From NCBI RefSeq assembly GCF_011762155.1, contig NZ_JAASQL010000001.1, positions 1,984,448 through 2,048,447 on the forward strand: a DNA stretch of 64,000 nucleotides, given 5' to 3'. Of this stretch, positions 45,633-55,588 are shown in pieces. The notes under the pieces were generated by a model. It was not told the origin of the DNA and searched no databases. It saw only the letters and a program-made list of their open reading frames with translations. The DNA comes from Wenyingzhuangia heitensis. Lineage in GTDB: Bacteria > Bacteroidota > Bacteroidia > Flavobacteriales > Flavobacteriaceae. Each line of letters begins with the position of its first letter. The stretch's first letter is position 1. The position numbers and the translations under genes were made by a program.

Positions 45633-48014
45633 ATGAAGAATAGACTACCAAAAATAGTGTTACTAATTTTGGTTCTTTTGGGGAATTATTCCTTAATGGG
45701 GCAACAAAAAAATGCACATATTGTTTTAGGAGAAATTAAAGACGGAAGTACGCAAACGACCATACCTTATGCAACTATTTCGGTAGTAAATGCAGCTACA
45801 AAACAAATTTTATCTGGAACCATTTCTAATGATGCAGGTACGTTTAGCATTAAAACTACCGCAACAGATTTTTATGTAGAAATAAGTTTTATGGGGTTTA
45901 AAACCAAAACTATTAAAGATATTGATGTAAAGCAAAGTCGTATCAACCTGGGAACGGTAATTTTAGAAGAAGACAGTGAGCAACTAGCTGCGGTAGAAGT
46001 AAGAGCAGAAGTGTCTAAAACACAATTTAAGTTAGATAGAAAAGTATTTAACGTGGGTAAAGACATTGCTAGTACAGGTGTAAGTGCCTTAGAGGTGTTA
46101 AACAACGTACCGTCTGTTAACGTAAATATAGAAGGAGAAGTAAGTTTAAGAGGAAGCGGTGGAGTTCAGATTTTAATAGATGGAAAACCGTCTGTATTGG
46201 CAGATGATAGTAGTAATGCTTTGGGTACTATTACAGCAGATATGATAGAGAGTATTGAGGTAATTACCAATCCATCAGCTAAGTATGATGCTGAAGGAAC
46301 TGCAGGTTTGCTAAATATTATTTTAAAGAAAGAAGAAAAAAGAGGGTTGAATGGTTCCATATCTTTAAACACAGGAACTCCAGACAATCATAGTGTTGGG
46401 GTGAGTTTAAATAGAAGAACCGAGAAATTTAATTTGTTTACCCAATTAGGTGGTGGATATAGGTCTATGCCAAGAGATAATGAAAATAGCAACTTAAACA
46501 AAGAGAATGATAGCAAGGTAGAGAGTTACGGTACGAATTATCGTAACGAATCATTCTTTAATTTTATTTTAGGAACCGATTATCATATAGATGATTACAA
46601 TGTGTTAACCTTGTCTGGTAATGTTGCTTATGAATGGGAAGACCAACCGTCTAGAACCAATTATCGTTCTTTTGATAATGATGTGTTAAATAGCGAATGG
46701 TATAGAGTTGAAAACACTCAAGCACTAAACCCTAAATGGCAGTACGAGTTTAACTACAAAAAAGAGTTTAAAAATAACAAAGAGCATACGTTGTTATTTA
46801 GTGCATTGGGAAGGTTTTTTGGAAAAGACACAGATTCTGATTTTAACAATGCGACTACTTTTGGAACAAATGATCAAGATCAATTACAAGAAACCAATAC
46901 AGATTTTCAACAATCTGACTATACTTTTAAGTTAGACTACACCAATCCTATTACTGATGAATATACAATTGAAGCAGGAAGTCAATACGTAATAAATGAT
47001 GTAGGAAATGATTATGAAGTAAGAGATTACAATGGAACTGAGTTTGTAGCAGATCCAGAATTGACAAATAATTTTGAATACAATCAAAAAGTATTGGCTG
47101 TATACGGTACAGGAGCTTTTGAAGGAAATAATTGGGGCTTAAAATTAGGTTTGCGTGTAGAGAATACAGATTTAAAAACCTTGCTAACCAATAACAATCA
47201 AGAGAATAATCAAACGTATACAGACTTTTTCCCTAGTCTGCACACTTCTTATAAAGTCACAGATGATTTTTCTGTTCAGGCAGGATATTCTAAAAGAATT
47301 TACAGACCTCGTTTGTGGGATTTAAATCCGTTTTTTAGCATTCGTGATAACTTTAACATTCGTGCAGGTAACCCAAACTTGTTACCAGAATATACCAATT
47401 CTTTTGAGGTTACTGGAATTTATAAAATAGGAAAAGCAACGATGAATAGTAGTGTGTATCATCGTTACACAACAGATGTTATGGAGCGTATTGCTATTTT
47501 TGATGATAATGTTACGACTACAACTCCCTTTAATATTGGAACTAAAAATACAACAGGAGTAGAGGTAAACGGTAAATACAGTCCTATAAAATGGTTGACT
47601 TTTAATGGAGATTTTAACTGGAACTATTTTAGTAGAGAAGGAGAGTACAATGCGCAAAATTTTGATTTTGATGGAGATAGTTGGAGTTCTAGAGTTACAT
47701 CAAAAATTGGTTTCCCTGAAGATATTGATTTAGAAATTACAGGGAATTATCGATCTTCGTACAAAACAGTTCAAGGGGAAACTTCTGGTTTTGCATTTGC
47801 AGATATTGGACTACGTAAAAAAATATTAAAAGGAAAAGCGGTAATCAACCTAGCGGTTAGAGATTTGTTTGCTTCTAGAATTAGTGAAACAATTATTGAT
47901 AATGATACTACTTATCAATATAGTTTTGGACAACGAGGACGTTTTTTTACCTTAGGCTTTAGTTACGGTTTTGGTAAAGGAGAAGCGATGACGTATTCAG
48001 GTAAAAGAAGATAA
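45633..48014 (+). CDS. outer-membrane beta-barrel protein, TonB-receptor-like with CarboxypepD_reg domain
   Basis: 793 residues. Signal peptide (1-23, ending LMGQQ); CarboxypepD_reg domain (about 28-110, PYATISVVNAATKQILSGTI); plug-like domain (about 115-215, SALEVLNNVPSVNVNIEGEVSLRG); then a 14-stranded-type barrel (outer membrane beta-barrel family 3, HTSYKVTDDFSVQAGYSKRIYRP). These proteins import or sense ligands, but no ligand is known. It is directly upstream of doxX (18 bp) and divergent from the LytS/LytTR pair. Confidence 0.9.
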   Translation: MKNRLPKIVLLILVLLGNYSLMGQQKNAHIVLGEIKDGSTQTTIPYATISVVNAATKQILSGTISNDAGTFSIKTTATDFYVEISFMGFKTKTIKDIDVKQSRINLGTVILEEDSEQLAAVEVRAEVSKTQFKLDRKVFNVGKDIASTGVSALEVLNNVPSVNVNIEGEVSLRGSGGVQILIDGKPSVLADDSSNALGTITADMIESIEVITNPSAKYDAEGTAGLLNIILKKEEKRGLNGSISLNTGTPDNHSVGVSLNRRTEKFNLFTQLGGGYRSMPRDNENSNLNKENDSKVESYGTNYRNESFFNFILGTDYHIDDYNVLTLSGNVAYEWEDQPSRTNYRSFDNDVLNSEWYRVENTQALNPKWQYEFNYKKEFKNNKEHTLLFSALGRFFGKDTDSDFNNATTFGTNDQDQLQETNTDFQQSDYTFKLDYTNPITDEYTIEAGSQYVINDVGNDYEVRDYNGTEFVADPELTNNFEYNQKVLAVYGTGAFEGNNWGLKLGLRVENTDLKTLLTNNNQENNQTYTDFFPSLHTSYKVTDDFSVQAGYSKRIYRPRLWDLNPFFSIRDNFNIRAGNPNLLPEYTNSFEVTGIYKIGKATMNSSVYHRYTTDVMERIAIFDDNVTTTTPFNIGTKNTTGVEVNGKYSPIKWLTFNGDFNWNYFSREGEYNAQNFDFDGDSWSSRVTSKIGFPEDIDLEITGNYRSSYKTVQGETSGFAFADIGLRKKILKGKAVINLAVRDLFASRISETIIDNDTTYQYSFGQRGRFFTLGFSYGFGKGEAMTYSGKRR

Positions 48015-48032
48015 ATTTAAATATATAATTAG

Positions 48033-48443
48033 ATGAAAAAACAACTATTAAGTAATAAATCTTGGGGAAGTAATTTTGCTGTTTTAATACTAAGAGTAAC
48101 CTTTGGTGCTACTATGTTATTAGGACATGGATTGGGGAAATGGAGTAATTTATTTTCGGGGAAAGAGATTAAGTTTTTTGACTTTTTTGGAATTGGAGCA
48201 ACGGCTTCTTTAGGATTGGCAGTTTTTGCAGAAGTAATTTGTTCTGTATTGTTAATTTTAGGATTGTTAACACGTTTGGCTTTAATCCCTTTACTAGTTA
48301 CTATGTCCGTAGCTTTGTTTATGGTGCATTCAACAGATGCCTTTGGGGTGCAAGAAAAATCAATTTTGTATTTAGCCGTGTATGTTGTGTTATTTATTAA
48401 CGGTGCTGGTAAATACTCTATGGATGCTTTGCTAAAAAGATAG
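48033..48443 (+). CDS. DoxX-family membrane protein
   Basis: 136 residues with four membrane helices. Family features: LRVTFGATMLLGHGLGKWSNLF, FFGIGATASLGLAVFAEVICSVLLILG. DoxX proteins are quinone-linked or redox-related membrane proteins with varied roles. It lies 18 bp after the outer-membrane protein, probably in one transcript, ending at a strong terminator. Confidence 0.9.
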   Translation: MKKQLLSNKSWGSNFAVLILRVTFGATMLLGHGLGKWSNLFSGKEIKFFDFFGIGATASLGLAVFAEVICSVLLILGLLTRLALIPLLVTMSVALFMVHSTDAFGVQEKSILYLAVYVVLFINGAGKYSMDALLKR

Positions 48444-48456
48444 TAGAAACTATAAC

Positions 48457-48499
48457 AAACAAAAAAGGTTCCTAAATAATTTAGGAACCTTTTTTGTTT
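48457..48499. terminator. bidirectional terminator between doxX and the secreted protein gene
   Basis: A 20-base perfect stem AAACAAAAAAGGTTCCTAAA / TTTAGGAACCTTTTTTGTTT with a three-base loop, between convergent genes (plus doxX, minus secreted protein). Confidence 0.92.
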
Positions 48500-48509
48500 A
48501 GGATGCTTT

Positions 48510-48869
48510 TTATTTTTTACGTAAAAAACTATTAAAAGCTGGTTTCTGTGTTACAGATAAAAGATCTCTAATCTTTTCATTCGCTGCTTTTTGTATAGGA
48601 AAAGTTGATTTCCAAAAATCTTCTTTGTTAAAAGTTCCTGCTTTTTCTAATTTTATTTTTGCATTAGATTTTTCTACCATCAAATCTTTATAAATAGCTG
48701 TTACTTTTGTTGACTGCTCATCGTTTAATTTTAAATTTTCATCAGCACTAATTAAAGAGGTATTAAGCTTTGTTGTTAATTTTTTAGCTTGTTTTTCTGC
48801 CCACTCTTGTGAAAATACAGTTGTCGAAATAATTAAAGCGAATGCGAATAAGATTTTTTTGAAATTCAT
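48510..48869 (-). CDS. small secreted protein, Spy/CpxP-like pattern (copy 2)
   Basis: 119 residues; signal peptide 1-20 (ending VFSQ). Mature helical protein with LNDEQSTKVTAIYKDLM, similar in layout to the protein at 43279 (both begin KKILF and continue FSQ-W after the signal). The two paralogues flank the LytTR/LytS - receptor - doxX block on either side. Function is not established. Confidence 0.6.
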   Translation of the reverse strand: MNFKKILFAFALIISTTVFSQEWAEKQAKKLTTKLNTSLISADENLKLNDEQSTKVTAIYKDLMVEKSNAKIKLEKAGTFNKEDFWKSTFPIQKAANEKIRDLLSVTQKPAFNSFLRKK

Positions 48870-49102
48870 GATTTTGTTTATTTATAATAATAAAATCTAA
48901 TATATCCTTTTAGTAGAATACTATAATTATTTGTGTCAAAATATGATTGGATGATGTCAAAATAGGGAATATTGTATTGGTGGTCTAAATTAAAACGGTT
49001 ATTTTTTGGGTGAAAAAGTGATGGGGTTCTTTTAATAAACCATTTGTTTTCTTATTTACAAGAGATACAAACTACTTTAGTTTATAGTAAAACCAATAGA
49101 AG

Positions 49103-51658
49103 ATGAAAAAAATAATAGTGGCACTTTTTGTGAGTGTACAATTCGCAACATTTGCACAAAACTCAACGTATTTTAAAAAACTACAAACCGAAAAAGTGGC
49201 AAGTGATGAACGTTTAAAATGGACGTTAATAGGGCCTGGTAATTCCGGTTATAGTGAAGATTTATTTATTCACCCAACAGATCCTAACGTCATGTTTTTA
49301 AATTACGATATGGGAAATGCGTACAGAACAGAAAATAAAAGTAAGTCTTGGGTAACTTTAAATGATTTTGATGGTAAAGGAAGTGACATTCGCCCAAACT
49401 GGATTGCTTTTTCTAATCAAGATGTTAACTATGGTATTATGTTAGAGAAAAGTGAGGTTAAACTAACAAAAGATAAAGGTGTTAGCTGGACACTTGTTCC
49501 TAATTTTCCAGGAAAAAAGAAATTTTCTGTAGCAAGTATAGATCCCAACGATAAAAAAACTTGGTATATAGGAGGCGGACAATATTGGAAAGTGAAAAAC
49601 GTGCATCGTAGTTTAAAAGACCCAAACGGAACCAAAGTAAATTATACAGAATATGGAGCGATTCTTAAAACAACAAACGAAGGAAGAACGTGGGAAAAAA
49701 TAATGGATAATATAGCTAATGATTTAGATGTAGGTAAAATTATTATTGATCCAAGAAATTCTAAAAACATCTATGTGTTGTCTAATGTTGGTTTGTATAA
49801 ATCTACCAATGCAGGAAAATCTTGGCGAGAAATAAAAACAGGACTTCCTTATAATAATGTTAGAGATTTAACTTCTTATTACAACCAACAAACTAAAGAA
49901 TTCTTTTTGTATTGTGTGTTGCAAACACAATATAAAATTGAAGGAAAAACGACCATTGCAGAAGGTGGTGTATATAAAAGTACTAATGAGGGAGAAAATT
50001 GGGAAAGTATTTCGGGTAATTTAAGTGAAAATTACAACTTAAAAGTAATTAGTCATCAATCTAAAAATTGGACATATTATAGAACCATAGGTTATTGGTT
50101 TGGAAAGAGTTTGGGTCAAATTAAAAAAATGGCTCCAGAATATCCAGAAGAAACTTTGCCTGTATTTAATAGAATTGCAATCAACCCTAAAAATCCAAAT
50201 GAAGTTTATGTATCGAACAATTTAAAACACGATTATAGTTTTGGTCCTGGAGAATTGATGAGAACTTTAGATGGAGGTAAAACTTGGAATGTTGCGTTAA
50301 GAGCAGGTAAATATTGGGCAGATCAAGAAGATAAAACTTATTGGGAATCTTTAAACAATCCACTAGGATTAAACGCAACCTTTGCTCATTTAAATGAAGT
50401 AAATGAGAAAGATGGAACTATTGGAGTACGTTTAATGCAAACCAATGCAGATGGTGAGGTGATTATTTGTTACGAACAACAACATTTAATCTCTAAAGAT
50501 CACGGAGAAACTTGGACTCAAATAGACGATGATGAAACAAGTCCAGGAAGTGGAAATTGGGTAGGACGTGGAGATAGTAATTTGCCAGGTTTTGGGTTGA
50601 ATTTAGATACGCAAGAAAAAGGAAAATATTTGTTTTATACAGAAGAACACGGAATATGGAAAAGTACTTTAGATGGAGATAAAGTGTATAAGGGAGCAAC
50701 AGCATTGCATCAAATAGAAGGTCAGTCTGTAGATTATAAAAAGAATTCTGTAAGTATTACGTCTTTAGTGGTAGATCCAAACAACTCTAAAACCTATTAT
50801 AGTTTAACCAATAGACAAAGAAATGCGGGTACGTTTAGAAAATCTGTAGATGGAGGAAAAACTTGGAAAACAATTTCCAAACCCATCAAAAATATGAAAC
50901 CGAACAATTTATTGTATTTGTTTAGTATCGTAATAGATAAAGATACTCCTAATAATATTGCTTTTTGCGTGCCTTCTCAAACAGAAAGAGGTTGGCATCC
51001 TTCTAAATGGAACAAAAACAATAAAAAGTATGCAGATTTTTCTGATTATGGAATATATCAGAGTAAAGATGGTGGAAAAACATGGAAATACAACAACACC
51101 GGATTGCCAGAGAATTTAAACGTAACGCAAATGTCTTATGATGAGAATTATAAAGATTTATATGCTGCTTTGGCAACATCAAAAGGAAATACTCCGGGCG
51201 GTTTGTTTAAAAGTAATAATAACGGAGATTCTTGGGAACAGATGAAGTTACCAAACGGGGTGACAAGCGTTAAGTTTGTAAAGTTTGATAAAAACGGAAC
51301 TATGTACATAGCTACTGGAGATGGTGCAACCCAAGTAGGAAAAGGTGGAGTTTTTAGAAGTTATGACAAGGGAAAGAATTGGGAACAAATTTTTAACATG
51401 CCTAATACAAACAGAGTAGCAGTGTCTGATTTAGATCCTAATTATATTGGGGTAGTGGTAGCTCCCAATAGAAAGACTAAATTATTAAATCCAGGAATTT
51501 ACATTTCTAGGGATGGAGGAAAAAATTGGCATAAAAGTAATTATGGTTTAGGACAACCAGATAAAATAGAAGGTTTTGGTTTTGATCCGTTTGATAAAAA
51601 TGTTTTTTGGTCTGCAAGTCACGGTAGTGGTTTTGCCAAAGGAGTATTTAAAAAGTAA
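49103..51658 (+). CDS. secreted BNR/sortilin-type beta-propeller protein
   Basis: 851 residues with a signal peptide (1-18, ending ATFAQN). At least nine Asp-box (S/T-x-D-x-G-x-T/N-W) motifs are visible, for example STNAGKSW, STNEGENW, TLDGGKTW, SKDHGETW, SVDGGKTW, SKDGGKTW, SYDKGKNW, SRDGGKNW. The layout (two stacked propellers, glycine-rich linkers) resembles WD40/BNR proteins such as GH74-type xyloglucanases and VPS10-like receptors. No catalytic residues can be assigned, so both glycan binding/hydrolysis and a structural role are possible. There is no C-terminal sorting domain. Terminator follows. Confidence 0.8.
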   Translation: MKKIIVALFVSVQFATFAQNSTYFKKLQTEKVASDERLKWTLIGPGNSGYSEDLFIHPTDPNVMFLNYDMGNAYRTENKSKSWVTLNDFDGKGSDIRPNWIAFSNQDVNYGIMLEKSEVKLTKDKGVSWTLVPNFPGKKKFSVASIDPNDKKTWYIGGGQYWKVKNVHRSLKDPNGTKVNYTEYGAILKTTNEGRTWEKIMDNIANDLDVGKIIIDPRNSKNIYVLSNVGLYKSTNAGKSWREIKTGLPYNNVRDLTSYYNQQTKEFFLYCVLQTQYKIEGKTTIAEGGVYKSTNEGENWESISGNLSENYNLKVISHQSKNWTYYRTIGYWFGKSLGQIKKMAPEYPEETLPVFNRIAINPKNPNEVYVSNNLKHDYSFGPGELMRTLDGGKTWNVALRAGKYWADQEDKTYWESLNNPLGLNATFAHLNEVNEKDGTIGVRLMQTNADGEVIICYEQQHLISKDHGETWTQIDDDETSPGSGNWVGRGDSNLPGFGLNLDTQEKGKYLFYTEEHGIWKSTLDGDKVYKGATALHQIEGQSVDYKKNSVSITSLVVDPNNSKTYYSLTNRQRNAGTFRKSVDGGKTWKTISKPIKNMKPNNLLYLFSIVIDKDTPNNIAFCVPSQTERGWHPSKWNKNNKKYADFSDYGIYQSKDGGKTWKYNNTGLPENLNVTQMSYDENYKDLYAALATSKGNTPGGLFKSNNNGDSWEQMKLPNGVTSVKFVKFDKNGTMYIATGDGATQVGKGGVFRSYDKGKNWEQIFNMPNTNRVAVSDLDPNYIGVVVAPNRKTKLLNPGIYISRDGGKNWHKSNYGLGQPDKIEGFGFDPFDKNVFWSASHGSGFAKGVFKK

Positions 51659-51681
51659 AGCATAAAAAATTGACTAAAATT

Positions 51682-51713
51682 AAAAGAGCGGTATTTTTAA
51701 ATACCGCTCTTTA
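51682..51713. terminator. bidirectional terminator after BNR gene
   Basis: Stem AAAGAGCGGTAT / ATACCGCTCTTT around a six-base loop between convergent genes, with A/T tails on both sides. Confidence 0.85.
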
Positions 51714-51738
51714 TTATTTATAAGTTACTGTTAATAAA

Positions 51739-52911
51739 TTATTGATTAGAAAGTTGGTATTGAGTTTCTAATGGAACCCCAAAAAGCCCCTCTATTTCTT
51801 CTTTGTTTTTTAAATAAAATTTAGTGTCTGGTGGAGTGTTTAAACTTTTCCAGAACTCAGGATGATAAGGCAAGTCTAATGAGCCCATATCTTTATCAAA
51901 TCCGTAGTCTACAATGTTTGTTTTCTTTCTATCTGTTTCAACATTTAATACAAAAGCTTCCATTCTGTAATGCAATGTTTCTGCTGCTGTTCCGTGTAAT
52001 TCTCTTGGAATCATGTGTTTTGGAAATCCCCATTCGTTTTTAAAGTAGCTTAAATGTACCTTTCCACTTTTGTGTTTTTTGTATATGTATAATGTTCTCC
52101 CACGTTCTATTCTGTATACTTTGTAAGAGTCAAGACCAATATAAACGGTGATTTTTTCCCACTTTTTATCAGGGTTTTGACCTTCTAAGATTAAAACATC
52201 TTCACCTTCATAAGAGGAGTCTCCTGTTTTTTTCCAAGTAAATTTCTTTAAGTTTCTAGCGTGTTCAGAATCACTAGGAGTAAAAGGATTAACTTCGTGC
52301 ATACTCACAATAGAGTGTCTCCATTGGGTACGTTTCCAAAATCTATAATCTGCAGATTTTCTTGCTTCGGTAACCTGAATTCTTCCCATCCAGTTTGCAG
52401 GACCTCTATCTTTTTGTTTGATGTAGTTTTCTACCCAAAATTTAGCGACTCCATCTTCAGAGGCAGCTCTACGATATAAAATTTCTTTAACGTGAGGTTT
52501 GCTAAGTGTGTTCTTTTTTAAATTTTTAATTGCTTTTAAAACATATTCTTTAGGTGTTAATAGTTTTAAAGTGGTTAAGTTTACCACGTTTTCTATCATT
52601 ACAATAGATCGGTCTTTTTTAGCTAAAAATTCATCAACTTTAATTTTATAAGTATCAAAACCTAAAGAAGAAACATACAAAGTGTCTTGTAATTCGTTTT
52701 TAGATACCAACAAAGAAAACTCTCCATCTTCTGTACTGGCAGTACCAATACTTTTGTTAACAATACCTACGGTAACAAAAGGAACGGTTTCTTTAGTTTC
52801 ATCTAAAATAAGTCCTGTGATTTTTATTTTTTTTTCTTGTGCTGTTAATTGATGAATAGAAATCATCAATAAAATTAACAAGGGTAATTTTTTAAGTAGT
52901 TTATATACCAT
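51739..52911 (-). CDS. CarboxypepD_reg-domain secreted protein (paralogue A)
   Basis: 390 residues. Signal peptide (about 1-24), then a CarboxypepD_reg-like beta domain (about 28-115, ITGLILDETKETVPFVTVGIV) and a large unassigned domain with conserved blocks LYRRAASEDGVAKFWVENYIK and LPYHPEFWKSLNTPPDTKFYLKN. Its neighbour (53163) is a close paralogue. No TonB plug or barrel is present, so it is not a TonB receptor; probably periplasmic or surface-attached. Function unknown. Confidence 0.8.
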   Translation of the reverse strand: MVYKLLKKLPLLILLMISIHQLTAQEKKIKITGLILDETKETVPFVTVGIVNKSIGTASTEDGEFSLLVSKNELQDTLYVSSLGFDTYKIKVDEFLAKKDRSIVMIENVVNLTTLKLLTPKEYVLKAIKNLKKNTLSKPHVKEILYRRAASEDGVAKFWVENYIKQKDRGPANWMGRIQVTEARKSADYRFWKRTQWRHSIVSMHEVNPFTPSDSEHARNLKKFTWKKTGDSSYEGEDVLILEGQNPDKKWEKITVYIGLDSYKVYRIERGRTLYIYKKHKSGKVHLSYFKNEWGFPKHMIPRELHGTAAETLHYRMEAFVLNVETDRKKTNIVDYGFDKDMGSLDLPYHPEFWKSLNTPPDTKFYLKNKEEIEGLFGVPLETQYQLSNQ

Positions 52912-53100
52912 AATTCTAGTTTAGTTTTAGTGAGACAAAATTATTTATAATAAGTAGTAAGTAAGGGGTATAGATATTGAATATAATAGAACAAAGTGTT
53001 TAAATATATAAAAATATTATTGATAAAAAATAAATATATCGTTGAAAATGCAATAATGTATGGTTTGTTTTGTCAATATATAGGTTGTAGGACCGGAAAT

Positions 53101-53136
53101 AAAAAACAAAAAGCTCCCAGTTTTGTAAACTTGGAG
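53101..53136 (-). terminator. probable terminator after paralogue B
   Basis: On the minus strand CTCCAAGTTT / AAACTGGGAG (one mismatch) with a three-base loop, followed by a T-rich tail. It lies between the two paralogous genes, 27 bp after the stop at 53163. Confidence 0.6.
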
Positions 53137-53162
53137 GTTAATTTTGTCTATTTAATGTCTAG

Positions 53163-54344
53163 CTATTTGTTAGAAAGTTGATATTGTTTTTCTAGAGGAA
53201 CGTTAAAAAGTCCTTCTAACTCTGTTTTATTTTTTTTGTAAAACTTAGTATCTGGCGGAGTATTTAATTTTTTCCAAAATTTTGGATGATAAGGTAGGTC
53301 TAAACTTCCCATGTCTAAACCTAAACCATAGTCTTTAACCTTTGTTTTTTTCTTATCTAGGGTTACATTAAGCACAAAAGCTTCTGCTTTGTAATTTAAA
53401 CTTTCTGCTCTAGTACCTAACATTTCTGGTGGAATATTATCCTTAGGAAATCCCCATGAGTTTCTGTAATAACTTAAATAAAGTTTTCCGTTTTGGTGTT
53501 TCTTATAAATGTATAAAGAGTTACCGCTTTCTAGTTTAAAAATTTTATAATCATCTAGACCAATATATAAGGTTACTTTTTCCCATGTTTTTTTAGGATT
53601 GGTACCTAGTAAAATTAAAACGTCCTCTCCTTCATAAGAAGAGCTTCCTGTTTTTACCCAATCAAATTTTTTCAGGTTTCTTTTATGAAAAGAGTTTCCG
53701 GGTCTTAGCAAATTTACTTCACACATATATTCTAAAGAATGTTTCCATTGTGTGTGTTTCCAAAATCTATAATCTACAGATTTTCGTGCTTCAGTCACTT
53801 CAAATCTACCCATCCAATAGGCAGGTCCTTTATCTCTAAATCTTATAAAATTCTCCACAAAAAATTTAGCTTTTCCATCTTCGGATGCAGCTCTTCTGTA
53901 TAAAATTTCTTTTACGTGAGTTTTACTTAAGGTGTTGTTCTTTAAGTTTTTTAACGCTCTATTTACATAGTCAATAGGATGTAGAAGAACCAAAGTACTT
54001 AAACTAACCACGTTTTCTATTAAAATAATATTTTGGTCTTTTTTAGCTATAAAATCACTTACGTTAATTTTATAAGTATCATACCCTAAAGAAGAAACAT
54101 AAAGAGTATCAATAAGTTCATTTTTAGAAACCAACAAAGAAAACTCACCATCTTCTGTACTTGCAGTACCAATACTCTTGTTAACAATACCTATGGTTAC
54201 AAAAGGAACAGTTTCTTTGGTTTCATCTATTATTAATCCTGTAATTTTTATTTTTTGTTCTTGAGCTAAAGTAGCTAGAGTTGATAAAAAAAGAAAACTA
54301 AAAATGAATCCCATTTTTAGTCGGATAAGTAATTTATATACCAT
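53163..54344 (-). CDS. CarboxypepD_reg-domain secreted protein (paralogue B)
   Basis: 393 residues. Signal peptide (about 1-28), CarboxypepD_reg domain and C-terminal domain as in paralogue A, with long near-identical runs (TASTEDGEFSLLVSKNEL, LPYHPKFWKKLNTPPDTKFY). Both have the same start MVYKLL. The terminator-like hairpin between them suggests separate transcripts despite the tandem arrangement. It probably arose by gene duplication. Function unknown. Confidence 0.8.
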   Translation of the reverse strand: MVYKLLIRLKMGFIFSFLFLSTLATLAQEQKIKITGLIIDETKETVPFVTIGIVNKSIGTASTEDGEFSLLVSKNELIDTLYVSSLGYDTYKINVSDFIAKKDQNIILIENVVSLSTLVLLHPIDYVNRALKNLKNNTLSKTHVKEILYRRAASEDGKAKFFVENFIRFRDKGPAYWMGRFEVTEARKSVDYRFWKHTQWKHSLEYMCEVNLLRPGNSFHKRNLKKFDWVKTGSSSYEGEDVLILLGTNPKKTWEKVTLYIGLDDYKIFKLESGNSLYIYKKHQNGKLYLSYYRNSWGFPKDNIPPEMLGTRAESLNYKAEAFVLNVTLDKKKTKVKDYGLGLDMGSLDLPYHPKFWKKLNTPPDTKFYKKNKTELEGLFNVPLEKQYQLSNK

Positions 54345-54510
54345 AGTTGTAGTTTAGTTATTTAAAAAAAACAAAACTATCTATATATCTTAAAAAAAGA
54401 TAGAATAAATGTTGAATAGACTACAATAAAAGTTTTATAAATAAATAAAACACAATAAAATGGTATTTTGTTTGTGAATTTTTTTGATAAATTGTTTTTT
54501 TTATGTGAAT

Positions 54511-55557
54511 TTATCTTTGTTCTGAAGTTTCCTTTTCCCCCTCAATAATTAATTCATCTGCCTTTTTTAGTACTTCATCAGAAGCTTTGTGTTGGTTGTT
54601 TTTTACTTGATGTATACTAAACTCAGCATAAAGAGGTAAATGGTCAGAATTGATGTTTTCTAAAGTTTTTAAAGTACGTACAGAAATATCTTTTGTGTGG
54701 TACATTAAGTCTAATGGAATTTTAAAAAAGCGATAATTGGCTGGAAATGTAGAAAGAAATCCACGACCAATTCTTGCATCTTTTAATCCCGAAATTTTTG
54801 TGAATAATTTGGTAATTCTAGACCAGGCAACACTATTAAAATCACCAATAACAACAGTTGGTAACGTTTCTTGTTTTATTTTTTTAGCAATACTTAGCAA
54901 TTCACCATCTTTTTCTTTAGAATTAGGCTCTTCGGTTGGGCTGGCTGGTGGTGGATGAATTCCATAAAAAACAAAATTTTGTTTGTCTTTAGTTTTAAGA
55001 GTTGCCTTTATACTAGGAATATCATCAGCAACAAAATAATTAACATTTATATTTTCTACTGCTAATTGCGTATAAAAATGCATTCCGTAAGTATTTTCTA
55101 AGGCAATCTTTTTATAATTAGTATAATCATTATCTAGTTCTAATATTGCTTTTTCCCAATCTTTGTTAGATTCAATAGTCAACAAAATATCTGGTTGATA
55201 CTTTTTTATCAATTTAATTAAGTGATGATATTCGGTATTAAATTGGTATACATTTACCGAAATAATAGAAACAAAGTTTTTGCCAGTTACAGCATTCTTA
55301 TTTTTACTTTTTAATAAATAAGGATATAGTATGTATGTGCTGTTTAGAATTGTAGTTGTTAAAATAAATTGAAAAATAAATAATTGTAATGAAGTGCAAA
55401 CTGCAAAAAAGCCAAAAACAAGCAAAATAATTTGAAATGCAGTAATATGTATTTTTCCAAAGGTAGCAATTCTAAATATCCAATGTTGATGTTGAATTTT
55501 AGGTAAAAAAGTAAGAACAACCGTTAGTATACTTAAGGGGTAATAGATATATTCCAT
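54511..55557 (-). CDS. membrane-anchored endonuclease/exonuclease/phosphatase-family protein
   Basis: 348 residues. Three hydrophobic helices (about 3-85) anchor an EEP catalytic domain: ISVNVYQFN, DILLTIESNKDW (Glu), GIHPPPASP (His), GDFNSVAWSRI (Asp/Asn), and SDHLPLYAEF (catalytic Asp-His). EEP enzymes cleave phosphodiesters of nucleic acids, lipids or inositides; the membrane anchor suggests an extracytoplasmic substrate. A Lys/Glu-rich tail ends the protein. Confidence 0.88.
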   Translation of the reverse strand: MEYIYYPLSILTVVLTFLPKIQHQHWIFRIATFGKIHITAFQIILLVFGFFAVCTSLQLFIFQFILTTTILNSTYILYPYLLKSKNKNAVTGKNFVSIISVNVYQFNTEYHHLIKLIKKYQPDILLTIESNKDWEKAILELDNDYTNYKKIALENTYGMHFYTQLAVENINVNYFVADDIPSIKATLKTKDKQNFVFYGIHPPPASPTEEPNSKEKDGELLSIAKKIKQETLPTVVIGDFNSVAWSRITKLFTKISGLKDARIGRGFLSTFPANYRFFKIPLDLMYHTKDISVRTLKTLENINSDHLPLYAEFSIHQVKNNQHKASDEVLKKADELIIEGEKETSEQR

Positions 55558-55588
55558 CTTTAAAAATTAGATAAGGGTTGTTGTTTTT

